DNA from: Papillibacter cinnamivorans DSM 12816
GTDB lineage: Bacteria; Bacillota; Clostridia; Oscillospirales; Oscillospiraceae
Assembly (NCBI RefSeq): GCF_900176335.1
Contig: NZ_FWXW01000001.1
Location: 124,001-188,000, forward strand
Length of the DNA stretch: 64,000 nt
Direction: 5' to 3'
Position numbers and translations under genes: made by a program. The notes under the pieces were generated by a model that saw only the letters and a program-made list of their open reading frames with translations, was not told the origin of the DNA and did no database searches. This document shows, piece by piece, positions 52,058-61,549 of the stretch (its first letter is position 1; each line of letters starts with the position of its first letter).

Positions 52058-55000
52058 GCCGGTCCCGTTTTTTGAGCTTTTATCCGGGTACAGGCCCGGA
52101 ACAGATATTGAGGGCGCCTTTGGGCGCGCCGTTGTGACCTCCATGTCCATCATGCGGGAAACACGTGCCGTGGAGCTGGAGCTGGAAGCGCCGGAGCCGC
52201 TTCCGCCGGAGCTTCTCCGCCGCGCGGAGGAGGAGCTGGCCGCCGCCTATCTGGCCGAATCGGTACATATCCGGGTTATAAACCCGGAGAAATCCTTCGG
52301 GGAGGAGGCCTTCGCCCTTCTGGAGTCCCGCCTGAAAGAGGAGTTTCCCCCCGCGGCGGGGCTTCTTCCCGGGGCCGTATGGCAGCGGGAGGAGGGAAGA
52401 CTCACCCTCCGCCTGAAAACCGGCGGCGCGGAGCTTCTGGCGCCTTACGCCCCGTTCCTGGAAGAGCTGGTCTTTTCCGCCTTTGGAAACCGCTGCCGGG
52501 TTTTCTTTGAAGACGACGCCCGGGAGGAAGAACTTCTTCAGTATACCGAGAGCATCCGCAGCGAGGCCATGAAGAACGTCCCCGCCCCCGCGGCTGCCAA
52601 GGGCAAAAAGAAAGCCCCCGAGAGAAAAACGGCCCTTTACGGCCGCGTGGATAAAAGCCCGCCCGTCCCCGTGGGAAGCCTGACCCTGGAGTCGGGGACC
52701 GTCACCGTCCGGGGATGCGTCTTTTCCGTCGCCCACAGGGAGATCAAAAAGCGCGGAGCCTGGGTGGTCTGCTTCGACCTCACCGATTACACCGGCTCCA
52801 TCCGCGTCTCCCGGTTTTTACCCGGAGAGGAGGCAAAACCCCTGCTGGAGGGAATCAGGCAGGGGGATACCCTCACCGTCCGGGGCCACGTGGGCTTCAA
52901 CCGCTATGACAACGACCTGGTGTTGGAGCCCGTGGGCGTGGCCCTTTCCCAGCCCGTTCTCCGCGCGGACAACGCCGGGGAGAAGCGCGTGGAGCTTCAC
53001 GCTCATACCCGTATGTCCAGCATGGACGCGGTCACCGACACGGGAGATCTGGTGGCTGCGGCCGCCCGCTGGGGCCACCGGGCAATCGCCATAACGGACC
53101 ACGGAGTGGCCCAGGCCTATCCCGACGCCATGAAGGCCGGAAAGGCCAACAAAATCAAAATTCTCTACGGCTTGGAGGCCTACTTCGTCAACGACGTGGA
53201 CGACAAGCTCGCCCTGCGGGGAAACTCGGACGCTTCCTTTGACGATGAGATCGTCGCCTTCGACATCGAAACCACGGGGCTGGACTCCCGCACAGAGCTC
53301 ATCACCGAGATCGGCGCCGTCGTTTTGAAAAACGGGACCGTTACGGACCGTTTCCGCACCTTTGTGAATCCCGGCCGACGCCTGACGCCCCAGATCGTGG
53401 AGCTCACCGGCATCACCGACGCCATGCTCAAGGGCGCCCCCTCCCAGGAGGAGGCCCTCCGCGCCTTCCTGGATTTCGCCGCCGGCCGGCCCCTGGCCGC
53501 ACACAACGCCGAATTCGACGTGGGCTTCATCTCCCGGGGCTGCCGCCGCGCGGGGATCGAGTTTCAGCCCGTTTACATCGACACGCTGGTCCTGGCTCAG
53601 AACCTTCTGCCGGAACTGCCGAGGCACAAGCTGGACGTGGTTGCCTCTTTTCTGGAGCTGCCCTCCTTTCAGCATCACCGGGCCGAGGACGACGCTAACA
53701 TGGTGGCCCTCATGCTGATTCCCTTTTTCCGGATGCTCCGGGAAAGGGGCGCGTCTCGCCTCGGAGAGATAAACCGCATCATGGCGGGCCTGAAAACCGG
53801 GGGCAGATCCGCCCGTTCCACCCGGCACCTTACGATTCTCGTAAAAAACCAGACGGGGCTGCGAAATCTGTACAAGCTCATCTCTCTGGCCCATCTGGAA
53901 CATTTCAAGAAGGTGCCCATCGTCCCCAAGAGCCTTCTGCTCCAGTGCAGGGAAGGGCTCATCCTGGGCTCCGCCTGCGAGGCAGGAGAGGTCTTTTCCG
54001 CCGTAGCGGCGGGGAAGGATTGGGAGGAACTTCGGCGCCTTGCGGGGTTTTACGATTTTCTGGAGATCCAGCCCCTGTGCAATAACGAATTCATGCTCTA
54101 TAACGGCAGGGCGAGGAGCAGGGAAGACCTCATGGACTTTAACCGCGCCATGGTCGCCTTGGGACAGGAGCTGAAAATCCCCGTCTGCGCTACCGGGGAC
54201 GTCCATTTTCTGGAGCCGGAACACGAGACCTACCGCCGGATCCTCTTGGCCGCCAAGCAGTTTCCCGACGCCGACAGGCCCCTGCCCCTCTATTTCAAAA
54301 CCACGGAAGAAATGCTGGAGGAGTTTTCCTATCTGGGAGAGGAAAAGGCCTTCGAGGTGGTGGTGACCAACACCAACCTCGTCGCCGACCTCTGCGAGGA
54401 CGTTCGTCCTCTTCCCGTGGGGCTCTTCGCCCCCAAGCTGGACGGATCCCGGGAAGAGCTGGAAAGCCTCGTCTGGGGAAGGGCCAGAGCCCTCTATGGG
54501 GAAGAGCTTCCGCCCCAGGTCGCCGACCGGCTGGGCGAGGAGATGCAGGACATCATCGGCCGGGGATACGACGTCATCTATATGTCCGCCCAGAAGCTGG
54601 TGAGCAAGTCTCTGGAGGACGGTTATCTGGTGGGCTCCCGGGGTTCGGTGGGCTCGTCTCTGGCCGCCTACATGGCGGGGATCACCGAGGTAAACCCCCT
54701 GCCGCCCCATTACCGCTGCCCCAAATGCCACACCTCGGAGTTTGACGTGGACCCCCTCTACGGCTGCGGGGCCGACATGCCGGACAAGCTTTGCCCCGTC
54801 TGCGGCGCCCGTTACGAAAAGGACGGCTTTTCCATCCCCTTTGCCACCTTTTTGGGCTTCGGCGGCGACAAGATCCCGGATATCGACCTGAACTTCTCCG
54901 GGGAATACCAGGCCAAGGCCCACCGGCATACCTTCGTCCTCTTCGGCGAGGAGCACGTCTTCCGCGCCGGCACCATCGGCACCCTGAAGGAAAAGACCGC

Positions 55001-56300
55001 CTTCGGCTTTGTGAAAAAGTACCTGGAGGAGCGGGGGCAGACCGTCACGAGGGCCGAGGAAAACCGTCTGACCCTGGGCTGCGTGGGAGTCAAGCGCACC
55101 ACCGGGCAGCACCCCGGCGGCCTTGTGGTCATCCCGGGGGACAGGGAAATTTACGATTTCTGCCCCGTGCAGCACCCCGCCGACGATATGGATACCGATA
55201 TCGTCATTACCCATTTCGAGTATCATTCCATGGAGTCCAATCTGTTGAAACTGGACATGCTGGGGCACGATGATCCCACCATGATCCGCATGCTGGAGGA
55301 CCTCACCGGGGTCAACGCCCGGAAAATCCCCCTGGACGACCCCGAGACCGTAAGTCTGTACACTTCCTCCAAAGCCCTGGGATTTGAAAACGACGCCGTC
55401 CTGGGCCCAACGGGCGCCTGTGCCCTTCCCGAGTTCGGCACCAAGTTCGTCCGGGAGATGCTGCTGGACACTCTGCCGGACAAGTTCGACACACTGGTCC
55501 GCATCGCCGGCTTTTCCCACGGCACCGACGTCTGGCTGGGAAACGCCCGGGATCTCATCACCTCCGGCACCGCCTCCGTTACCCAGGTCATCGGCGCCCG
55601 GGACGATATCATGCTCTATCTGATTTCCGTCGGCATGCCGGAAAAGCTGTCCTTTAAGATCATGGAGGCCGTCCGGAAGGGAAAGGGCCTCACGCCCGAG
55701 TGGGAGGAGCAGATGCGAGCCCACGGCGTCCCCGCTTGGTATATCGAATCCTGCAACAAGATCAAATACCTGTTCCCCAAGGCTCACGCCGTGGCCTATG
55801 TCATGATGTCCTTCCGCATCGCCTGGTTCAAGGTGCATAAGCCCCTGGCGTTTTACGCCGCGTATTTTTCCATCCGGGCCAAGGCCTTCGATGCCTCGGT
55901 GATGACCGGGGGGCTCCAGCAGGTTTTAGCTAAAATGAAGGAGATCGAAGCCAGCAAGGAGCCCACCGCCGTGGAGGAGGATATGCTGGTCACCCTGGAG
56001 GTCTGCTACGAGTTTTATCTCCGGGGCTTCCACTTCGAGCCCATCGACCTGTACAAGTCCGACCCTGTCCGCTTCCTCATCGAGGGGGACGGTCTTCTGC
56101 CCCCCTTTGTCTCCATCTCCGGGCTGGGGGAAACCGCCGCCCGGTCCATCGCAGCAGAGCGCCGGGGGCGCACCTTCATCTCCGTGGAGGAGTTTTCCGC
56201 CGCCTGCCCCAAGGTCTCCAAGACACACATCGAGCAGCTTCGCTCCTTGGGCGTCCTCTCGGACCTTCCCCAGACCAGCCAGCTGACCCTCTTCGACTGA
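52050..56300 (+). CDS. polC: DNA polymerase III alpha subunit, PolC type
   Basis: The Gram-positive replicative polymerase with built-in proofreading. The 1416-residue protein has N-terminal domains and an OB fold (about 205-300). A PHP domain (starting VELHAHTRMSSMDAVTD, near 310) is interrupted by the DEDDh exonuclease (FDIETTGLDSRTELITEIGAV near 405; HNAEFDVGF; HRAEDDANM). A zinc segment YRCPKCHTSEFD...CPVCGA follows near 888-915. The polymerase core contains GSRGSVGSSLAAYMAGITEVNPLPPHY and IPDIDLNFSGEYQ. The length is near the usual 1430-1440. The ATG lies inside ispG. Confidence 0.98.
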   Translation: MNKPVPFFELLSGYRPGTDIEGAFGRAVVTSMSIMRETRAVELELEAPEPLPPELLRRAEEELAAAYLAESVHIRVINPEKSFGEEAFALLESRLKEEFPPAAGLLPGAVWQREEGRLTLRLKTGGAELLAPYAPFLEELVFSAFGNRCRVFFEDDAREEELLQYTESIRSEAMKNVPAPAAAKGKKKAPERKTALYGRVDKSPPVPVGSLTLESGTVTVRGCVFSVAHREIKKRGAWVVCFDLTDYTGSIRVSRFLPGEEAKPLLEGIRQGDTLTVRGHVGFNRYDNDLVLEPVGVALSQPVLRADNAGEKRVELHAHTRMSSMDAVTDTGDLVAAAARWGHRAIAITDHGVAQAYPDAMKAGKANKIKILYGLEAYFVNDVDDKLALRGNSDASFDDEIVAFDIETTGLDSRTELITEIGAVVLKNGTVTDRFRTFVNPGRRLTPQIVELTGITDAMLKGAPSQEEALRAFLDFAAGRPLAAHNAEFDVGFISRGCRRAGIEFQPVYIDTLVLAQNLLPELPRHKLDVVASFLELPSFQHHRAEDDANMVALMLIPFFRMLRERGASRLGEINRIMAGLKTGGRSARSTRHLTILVKNQTGLRNLYKLISLAHLEHFKKVPIVPKSLLLQCREGLILGSACEAGEVFSAVAAGKDWEELRRLAGFYDFLEIQPLCNNEFMLYNGRARSREDLMDFNRAMVALGQELKIPVCATGDVHFLEPEHETYRRILLAAKQFPDADRPLPLYFKTTEEMLEEFSYLGEEKAFEVVVTNTNLVADLCEDVRPLPVGLFAPKLDGSREELESLVWGRARALYGEELPPQVADRLGEEMQDIIGRGYDVIYMSAQKLVSKSLEDGYLVGSRGSVGSSLAAYMAGITEVNPLPPHYRCPKCHTSEFDVDPLYGCGADMPDKLCPVCGARYEKDGFSIPFATFLGFGGDKIPDIDLNFSGEYQAKAHRHTFVLFGEEHVFRAGTIGTLKEKTAFGFVKKYLEERGQTVTRAEENRLTLGCVGVKRTTGQHPGGLVVIPGDREIYDFCPVQHPADDMDTDIVITHFEYHSMESNLLKLDMLGHDDPTMIRMLEDLTGVNARKIPLDDPETVSLYTSSKALGFENDAVLGPTGACALPEFGTKFVREMLLDTLPDKFDTLVRIAGFSHGTDVWLGNARDLITSGTASVTQVIGARDDIMLYLISVGMPEKLSFKIMEAVRKGKGLTPEWEEQMRAHGVPAWYIESCNKIKYLFPKAHAVAYVMMSFRIAWFKVHKPLAFYAAYFSIRAKAFDASVMTGGLQQVLAKMKEIEASKEPTAVEEDMLVTLEVCYEFYLRGFHFEPIDLYKSDPVRFLIEGDGLLPPFVSISGLGETAARSIAAERRGRTFISVEEFSAACPKVSKTHIEQLRSLGVLSDLPQTSQLTLFD

Positions 56301-56347
56301 TTACCCTTTGTATTCAATTTTTTCTAATACTCAGCGTAATCGTTCTC

Positions 56348-56384
56348 CTTCAGCCCAGGCTCTACTCCGAGTCTTGGGCTGAAG
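56348..56384 (+). terminator. Probable terminator of the pyrH-polC run
   Basis: CTTCAGCCCA (56348-56357) pairs with TGGGCTGAAG (56375-56384) around a partly paired GGCTC/GAGTC interior. The tail ctatat is only weakly T-rich. Confidence 0.55.
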
Positions 56385-56552
56385 CTATATCGAAACCTCG
56401 GGGATTTTTCACACAATTTCAGCTCCCGGCATAGAATGGATTTCGGGACATTTTTTCTTTTTTTCTGTGCGTCGTTAAATAGAACAATTGAGTTCTTCAT
56501 CAAGTTAACATAATAATAAGTGGGTTGAAATCCGATCTTTTCAAAAGCCGCA

Positions 56553-57006
56553 AAAGGTACGTTCCCGCAGACCCATTAAGCCCCGCAATCTAAAACCTAG
56601 ATCGCCCCGATCGCGGGTTCAAAAATAGAGTGCTTGCCACCCGACTGTGTTGACATAACTCTATAGTCGGCAGGTAAACCATTAGAATCCTGAAATATTT
56701 CAAAACCGGGTAACTTGCGAAAAAGGGAATCTTTTGAAACGTCGCACAAGGTTCGTTTTCTCAGGCTTCTTGAACCCCACAAGCCAGGATACGGAGAGTC
56801 CCGATCGCGGGCTGAAAAACAGACCTCCTGCCATAGAGCCGTCTGTGCGTTCGCAACTGCCAAAAGTCAATTGCCTATGAAGAGCGCCCACTCAAGCGCT
56901 TTCCAATAGAGATCCAAGAGGCCGCAGCCTCTTGGTCTGTTTTTGGTGACTTTTTGCAGAAACAAAAAGTTACCCCCAGCGGGGAGCGCGCAGCCCCCGT
57001 CCAAAT
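56553..57006 (+). repeat. Structured intergenic repeat, copy D with a duplicated 5' module
   Basis: The full element covers about 56741-57006: ttctcaggcttcttgaaccccac, gagagtcccgatcgcgggct, cagacctcc, gtctgtgcgttc, caaaagtcaatt, gaagagcgccca and the core with CCAAGAGGC/GCCTCTTGG (56914-56935, loop CGCA). An additional upstream 5' module (56553-56640: cccgcagacccattaagccccgcaa and ccccgatcgcggg) precedes it. The 960-base gap 56301-57260 thus consists of the polC terminator, this element, GTTAACATAATA at 56504-56515 and the his promoter; no gene is visible. Confidence 0.85.
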
Positions 57007-57192
57007 CCTTAGTAATAAACCTTCTTCATAGAAAGTCTGAAAAGAGCGGAAAAACACACCGGCCGCGGAACATTCGCCTCCCGGTGAAAAGAGCACCGTT
57101 AAAAGGGGAAACACAGTGCAAACTGCCCCACCTGCACAGTTTTCCCCCCTCCGGGAAAGATATCTTTGTGCATTCCATAATCCTTCCAGGGG

Positions 57193-57221
57193 TTGACAAA
57201 ATCTTAAAAATATATTATCAT
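57193..57221 (+). promoter_or_regulatory. SigA-type promoter of the his operon with a tandem GGTAGCGT
   Basis: TTGACA (57193-57198), a 17-base spacer, TATCAT (57216-57221). Directly after the -10 the sequence GGTAGCGT occurs twice in tandem (57222-57237), at the transcription start, a possible operator. The leader to the ATG at 57261 is too short for a T-box or a his leader peptide. Confidence 0.75.
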
Positions 57222-57260
57222 GGTAGCGTGGTAGCGTATTAAAGTGACAGGGAGAAGCCT

Positions 57261-58442
57261 ATGAAACCGTTTTCCGTCAGCACCCCCGAGGGAACTAAAG
57301 ACCTTTTATATTCGGACTGCCTGGCCCGACGCGGAGTACAGGCGGCCCTGGGTTCGCTGTTTCGCCGCAGGGGATATTCCGAGATCATCACTCCCGAAGT
57401 GGAGTATTACGATTTGTTTCTGCAGTCGGGAAACCCGCTGCCGCAGGAAGCCATGCGCAAGCTGGTGGACCAAAGCGGTAAAATCCTGGTGATGCGCCCG
57501 GACAACACCGCCCCCATCGCCAGGATCTGCGCCTCCCGCCTCCAGTCGGCAAACCTTCCTCTGAGGCTCTATTACAGCCAGACGGTCTTCCGCTCCGGCT
57601 CCGCCAACCGGGGGCGAAACAGCGAGATCGCCCAGTGCGGCGTGGAGCTCATCGGGGCGCCGGGCCGCAGGGCGGACCTGGAAATGGTGGCCACCGCGGT
57701 TCAGGCCCTGGAAGCGTGCGGTGTTTCCGATTTCCGCATCGAGCTGGGGCACGCCGGATTTTTCCGCGCCCTGGCCGCCCAGCTGGATCTGGATGAGGAA
57801 GCCTACGAGCGTCTCCGCGGGGCCGTGGAAGGCAAGAATTTTGCCTCCCTGGAGGAACTGCTGGATTCTTACGGAAAACTTCCCGCCGCAGCCGCTCTCC
57901 GGAAGCTCTCCATGCTCTTCGGCGGAGCGGAAGTGCTGGATGAGGCGCGCAGCCTCTTTGACGGCGGCGAGGCGAGGGAAGCCCTGGATCTTCTTGCATG
58001 GCTTTATAAAGAACTCTCCGCCGCCGGAATGGAAAACCGGGTGCAGTTTGACCTGGGCCTGGTGCATCAGCTGGAATACTATACCGGAGTCGTTTTCCGG
58101 GGATACGCCGCCGGCGCGGGGAGCGTCGTTCTCTCCGGCGGCCGTTACGATAATCTGATGGCTTCCTTCGGCCGCCCCGCCCCCGCTACCGGCTTCGCCG
58201 TGGATGTGGACGCCGTGGCCGGCTGTCTGGCCCCTCCCGAGCCGCCCGTTCCGGATACGGTGGTGCATTACGCTCCGGAGTGCCTCCGGGGAGCCCTCCG
58301 CCTGGCGGATTCCATGCCGCCCGGCGCCTGCCAGCTCTCGCCTTACGAAAATCCGGAGGAAAGCGTAGCCCTGGCCGGGGAAAAGGGCGCCAAATGCGTC
58401 GTTTTCCTCGATAACGGAACCGTTCGGGAGGTAAAGCTGTGA
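57261..58442 (+). CDS. hisZ: ATP phosphoribosyltransferase regulatory subunit
   Basis: HisZ is a HisRS-like paralogue that activates the short HisG and confers histidine feedback. The 393-residue protein has class II synthetase-like motifs (TPEVEYYDLFLQSG, VMRPDNTAPIARICASRL, YSQTVFRSG, FDLGLVHQLEYYTGVVFRGY) but no anticodon-binding domain. It begins STPEGTKDLLYSDC, typical of HisZ. The start follows cagggagaagcct. Its stop overlaps hisG by four bases (GTGA). Confidence 0.95.
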   Translation: MKPFSVSTPEGTKDLLYSDCLARRGVQAALGSLFRRRGYSEIITPEVEYYDLFLQSGNPLPQEAMRKLVDQSGKILVMRPDNTAPIARICASRLQSANLPLRLYYSQTVFRSGSANRGRNSEIAQCGVELIGAPGRRADLEMVATAVQALEACGVSDFRIELGHAGFFRALAAQLDLDEEAYERLRGAVEGKNFASLEELLDSYGKLPAAAALRKLSMLFGGAEVLDEARSLFDGGEAREALDLLAWLYKELSAAGMENRVQFDLGLVHQLEYYTGVVFRGYAAGAGSVVLSGGRYDNLMASFGRPAPATGFAVDVDAVAGCLAPPEPPVPDTVVHYAPECLRGALRLADSMPPGACQLSPYENPEESVALAGEKGAKCVVFLDNGTVREVKL

Positions 58443-59077
58443 ATCGTCTGCGCATCGCCCTCACCAAGGGGCGCTTACAGGAGGAGTCCGTCGCTCTCTT
58501 TGAGCGGATGGGGCTGGACTGCACCCAGGTAAAAAACCCGGGCCGCCGTCTGGTGCATTCCGTTTCTAATTACCCCCTGGATATCGTTCTTGCCAAGGCT
58601 CCCGACGTGGTCACCTACGTGGAGCACGGCGTCTGCGACCTCGGTATCGTGGGGAAGGACACCATTCTGGAAATGGGCCGGTCCTTCTACGAGGTACTGG
58701 ACCTGGGCTTCGGCCGCTGCCGTTTCGCCCTGGCCGTCCGTGACGGGGAGGACTTCTACGGGACATATAAGACCCGACGCATCGCCACCAAGTATCCCGC
58801 CGTGGCCAGAGCGTTCTTCGCCGACAAGGGAATGGACGTCTCCGTCATTAAAATCGAAGGCTCCGTGGAACTGGCGCCCCTTCTGGGCCTGGCCGACGCC
58901 ATCGTGGACCTGGTGGAAACGGGAGCCACCCTCCGGGAAAACGGCCTCGTCCCCATCGAGGATATTCATCAGATCAGCGCCCGCCTCATTGTCAACACCG
59001 CGTCCATGAAGCTGTATAAGCCGGAAATCCTGGACTTTGTAGGAAAGTGCGAGAGAGCTCTGGAGGAAACAAAATGA
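58439..59077 (+). CDS. hisG: ATP phosphoribosyltransferase, short form
   Basis: First step of histidine synthesis: ATP + PRPP to phosphoribosyl-ATP. The 212-residue protein has the short form lacking the C-terminal ACT-like regulatory domain and so depends on HisZ next door. Recognisable are RIALTKGRLQEESVALFERMG, VCDLGIVGKDTILE, IATKYPAVARAFF and GLADAIVDLVETGATLRENGL. The start is GTG, overlapping hisZ. Confidence 0.97.
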   Translation: MNRLRIALTKGRLQEESVALFERMGLDCTQVKNPGRRLVHSVSNYPLDIVLAKAPDVVTYVEHGVCDLGIVGKDTILEMGRSFYEVLDLGFGRCRFALAVRDGEDFYGTYKTRRIATKYPAVARAFFADKGMDVSVIKIEGSVELAPLLGLADAIVDLVETGATLRENGLVPIEDIHQISARLIVNTASMKLYKPEILDFVGKCERALEETK

Positions 59078-60357
59078 TTCGGATTGTAAAAGCCGACGGC
59101 GCGGCGGAAAAAGAACTTATCCTCTCGCTTCGCCTCCGGGCAGCCCAGACCGCCGTGGAAATAAACCGCGCCGCGGCGGAAATCCTGGAAGACGTCCGCC
59201 TGCGGGGCTTTGACGCGGTGCGGGAGCACTCCCTCCGGCTGGACGGCGCCGAGCCCTTTGAAATTCCCCCGGAGCGCCTGGAGGAGGCCCTGAAGGCCTG
59301 TTCCCCCGAGCTGGTGAGGGCCATGCGCCGGTCCATTGAAAACGTAAAAGAATATAACAGCCGCCTTGCCGTCTCCTCCGCCGTCTGGCAAAACCGCGAC
59401 GGCGGCACCGTGGGGCGCATCGTGCGGGGCCTCACCCGTGTGGGGATCTACGTTCCCGGCGGTAGGGCCGCCTATCCCTCCTCGGTGATCATGAACGCGA
59501 TCCCCGCCCGCGCCGCGGGAGTGGAAGAGATCGTCATGGCGACTCCCCCCACGAAGAACCTCAATACCGCCGTCCTCGCCGCGGCGAAGCTCTGCGGGAT
59601 AGACCGCGTCATCGCCGTCGGGGGCGTCCAGGCCGTCGCCGCCCTGTCGTTCGGGGCGGGCTTCATTCCCCGCGTGGACAAGCTGGTGGGCCCCGGCAAC
59701 GCCTATGTGGCCGCCGCCAAGCGCATGGTCTTCGGCACGGTGGACATCGACATGGTGGCCGGCCCTTCGGAGGTCCTGGTCCTGGCGGATTCCTCGGCAA
59801 ACCCCGCCTGGGTGGCGGCGGACCTTTTAAGCCAGGCCGAGCACGATCCCATGGCCGCCTCGCTTCTGGTTACCGACTCCGCGGAGCTGGCCGAAGCGGT
59901 CTCAAAGGAGCTTTCCCGGCAGACTTCATATCTGGAGAAAGCGGAGATCATCCGCCAGTCCCTCCGGGATTTCGGCGCTGCCATTGTCTGTCCCTCGCTG
60001 GAAGCGGGGATGTCCCTGGCAAATGAGATCGCCCCAGAACACCTAGAAATCCTGACGGAGGAACCCCGCCGCCTCCTGCCTCTGGTGAAAAACGCCGGCG
60101 CCGTCTTTCTGGGAAGCTGGTCCCCGGAACCCCTGGGGGATTACCTGGCCGGGCCCTCGCACGTGCTGCCCACCTCCGGCACCGCCCGCTTTTTCTCGCC
60201 TCTGTCCGCGGATAGCTTCCGCAAAAGCATCAGCGTCGTGGAATACGGAAAAGACGCGCTGTTCTCTTCGGCGGAGGATATTATGACTTTTGCAGATTCC
60301 GAGGGCCTCACCGCCCACGCCAATTCCATTCGGATCCGTTCGGAAGGGGAGAAGTGA
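59074..60357 (+). CDS. hisD: Histidinol dehydrogenase
   Basis: NAD-dependent zinc enzyme that oxidises histidinol to histidine in two steps, the end of the pathway. The 427-residue protein shows the signature YVPGGRAAYPSSVIMNAIPA, VGGVQAVAALSFG, KLVGPGNAYVAAAKRMVFG, DMVAGPSEVLVLAD, LLSQAEHDP (metal-ligand region) and APEHLEI. The ATG at 59074 overlaps hisG by four bases; earlier in-frame starts are inside hisG. Confidence 0.97.
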   Translation: MIRIVKADGAAEKELILSLRLRAAQTAVEINRAAAEILEDVRLRGFDAVREHSLRLDGAEPFEIPPERLEEALKACSPELVRAMRRSIENVKEYNSRLAVSSAVWQNRDGGTVGRIVRGLTRVGIYVPGGRAAYPSSVIMNAIPARAAGVEEIVMATPPTKNLNTAVLAAAKLCGIDRVIAVGGVQAVAALSFGAGFIPRVDKLVGPGNAYVAAAKRMVFGTVDIDMVAGPSEVLVLADSSANPAWVAADLLSQAEHDPMAASLLVTDSAELAEAVSKELSRQTSYLEKAEIIRQSLRDFGAAIVCPSLEAGMSLANEIAPEHLEILTEEPRRLLPLVKNAGAVFLGSWSPEPLGDYLAGPSHVLPTSGTARFFSPLSADSFRKSISVVEYGKDALFSSAEDIMTFADSEGLTAHANSIRIRSEGEK

Positions 60358-60358
60358 T

Positions 60359-60937
60359 ATGAAACGAACCTCGAAGCTTACCCGCGCTACCAAGGAAACG
60401 GAAATTTCCCTGGGTCTCTGCCTGGACGGGGGAGAGATTTCCGTGAGCACCGGCATCGGCTTTTTCGACCACATGCTCACTGCCCTGGCCTTTTACGCGG
60501 GCTTCGGCATGGAGCTCACCGTCCGGGGCGATCTTAATGTGGACGGGCATCACACCGTGGAGGATGCGGGGATCGTCCTGGGCCGCTGCCTGAAGGAAGC
60601 CTTGGGGGACAAGGCGGGCATCCGCCGCTTCGCATCCTCCTACGTTCCCATGGACGAGGCTCTCTGCCGTACGGTCCTGGATTTTTCCGGCCGGCCTTTT
60701 CTGGTCTTTGACGCCCCCATGCCCCAGGAGCGCATCGGGGAATACGAGTCCTGCCTTACCGTCGAATTCATGCGGGCGCTTGCCTTTGGCGCGGAGCTGA
60801 CGCTGCACCAGACGGCCCTTTACGGCGGGAACGCCCACCACGTCACCGAGGCCCTCTTCAAGTCTTTGGGCCTCTGCCTGAAGGAAGCCCTCCGGGTGGA
60901 GGGCGGCGGCATTACTTCCACGAAGGGAGTCCTGTAA
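60359..60937 (+). CDS. hisB: Imidazoleglycerol-phosphate dehydratase
   Basis: Manganese enzyme that dehydrates IGP to imidazole-acetol phosphate, the substrate of HisC. The 192-residue monofunctional form shows GIGFFDHMLTALAFYAGF, DGHHTVEDAGIVLGRCLKEALGDK and FMRALAFGAELTLHQTALYGGNAHHVTEALFKSLG with the paired His ligand motifs. The ATG lies one base after the hisD stop. Confidence 0.97.
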   Translation: MKRTSKLTRATKETEISLGLCLDGGEISVSTGIGFFDHMLTALAFYAGFGMELTVRGDLNVDGHHTVEDAGIVLGRCLKEALGDKAGIRRFASSYVPMDEALCRTVLDFSGRPFLVFDAPMPQERIGEYESCLTVEFMRALAFGAELTLHQTALYGGNAHHVTEALFKSLGLCLKEALRVEGGGITSTKGVL

Positions 60938-61549
60938 ATGTCCGATTTTACCGCCGTGGTGGATTATGGCGTGGGAAACCTCCTGAGCGTCACCAACGCC
61001 CTGCGCTACCTGGGCTATGAAAGCGAGATCACCGGGGACCCGAAGCGCCTGGCTCTCGCCTCCCGGATCATCCTTCCCGGCGTGGGCGCCTTTCCGGACG
61101 CGGCGGACTCCCTGCGAAGAGCCGGGCTCGACGGCGTGATCGCCGCCGAAGCTCAAAAAAAGCCCCTTCTGGGCATCTGCCTGGGGATGCAGCTTCTTCT
61201 GGAGGAGAGCGACGAGGTGCGCCCCTGCCGGGGCCTCGGCCTCGTGGAGGGTCCGGTCCGGAAGATCGAAACCTCTCTCAAGCTGCCCCAGATCGGCTGG
61301 AACAGCCTTTCCTTTGAGACTCCTTCGCCTCTCTTCCAAGGTATCCCTCAGGGAACCTACGTATATTTTGTTCACAGCTACTGCGCCTTTCCCGCGAAAA
61401 AAGAGGATGTCACCGCCGTCACCGATTACGGGACCCGGGTGGTGGCCGCCGTCGCCCGTGGAAACGTCTTCGGCTGCCAGTTCCATCCGGAAAAGAGCGG
61501 CGAGGCGGGGCTCGCCATTTTGAAGAATTTCGGGGAGATGAACCGATGA
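60938..61549 (+). CDS. hisH: Imidazole glycerol phosphate synthase, glutaminase subunit
   Basis: Supplies ammonia to HisF by hydrolysing glutamine. The 203-residue class I amidotransferase shows VVDYGVGNLLSVTNAL, LPGVGAFPDA, the nucleophile Cys in LLGICLGMQLLLEES, HSYCAFP and the His/Glu pair in GCQFHPEKSG. It starts immediately after hisB and overlaps hisA by four bases. Confidence 0.97.
   Translation: MSDFTAVVDYGVGNLLSVTNALRYLGYESEITGDPKRLALASRIILPGVGAFPDAADSLRRAGLDGVIAAEAQKKPLLGICLGMQLLLEESDEVRPCRGLGLVEGPVRKIETSLKLPQIGWNSLSFETPSPLFQGIPQGTYVYFVHSYCAFPAKKEDVTAVTDYGTRVVAAVARGNVFGCQFHPEKSGEAGLAILKNFGEMNR

Noticed and set aside
52818-55838. A 1006-codon open frame on the minus strand inside polC
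   Set aside because: The plus strand carries the complete PolC protein with all its motifs. The antisense frame has no recognisable domain and reflects the GC-rich third-position bias that leaves the opposite strand open.
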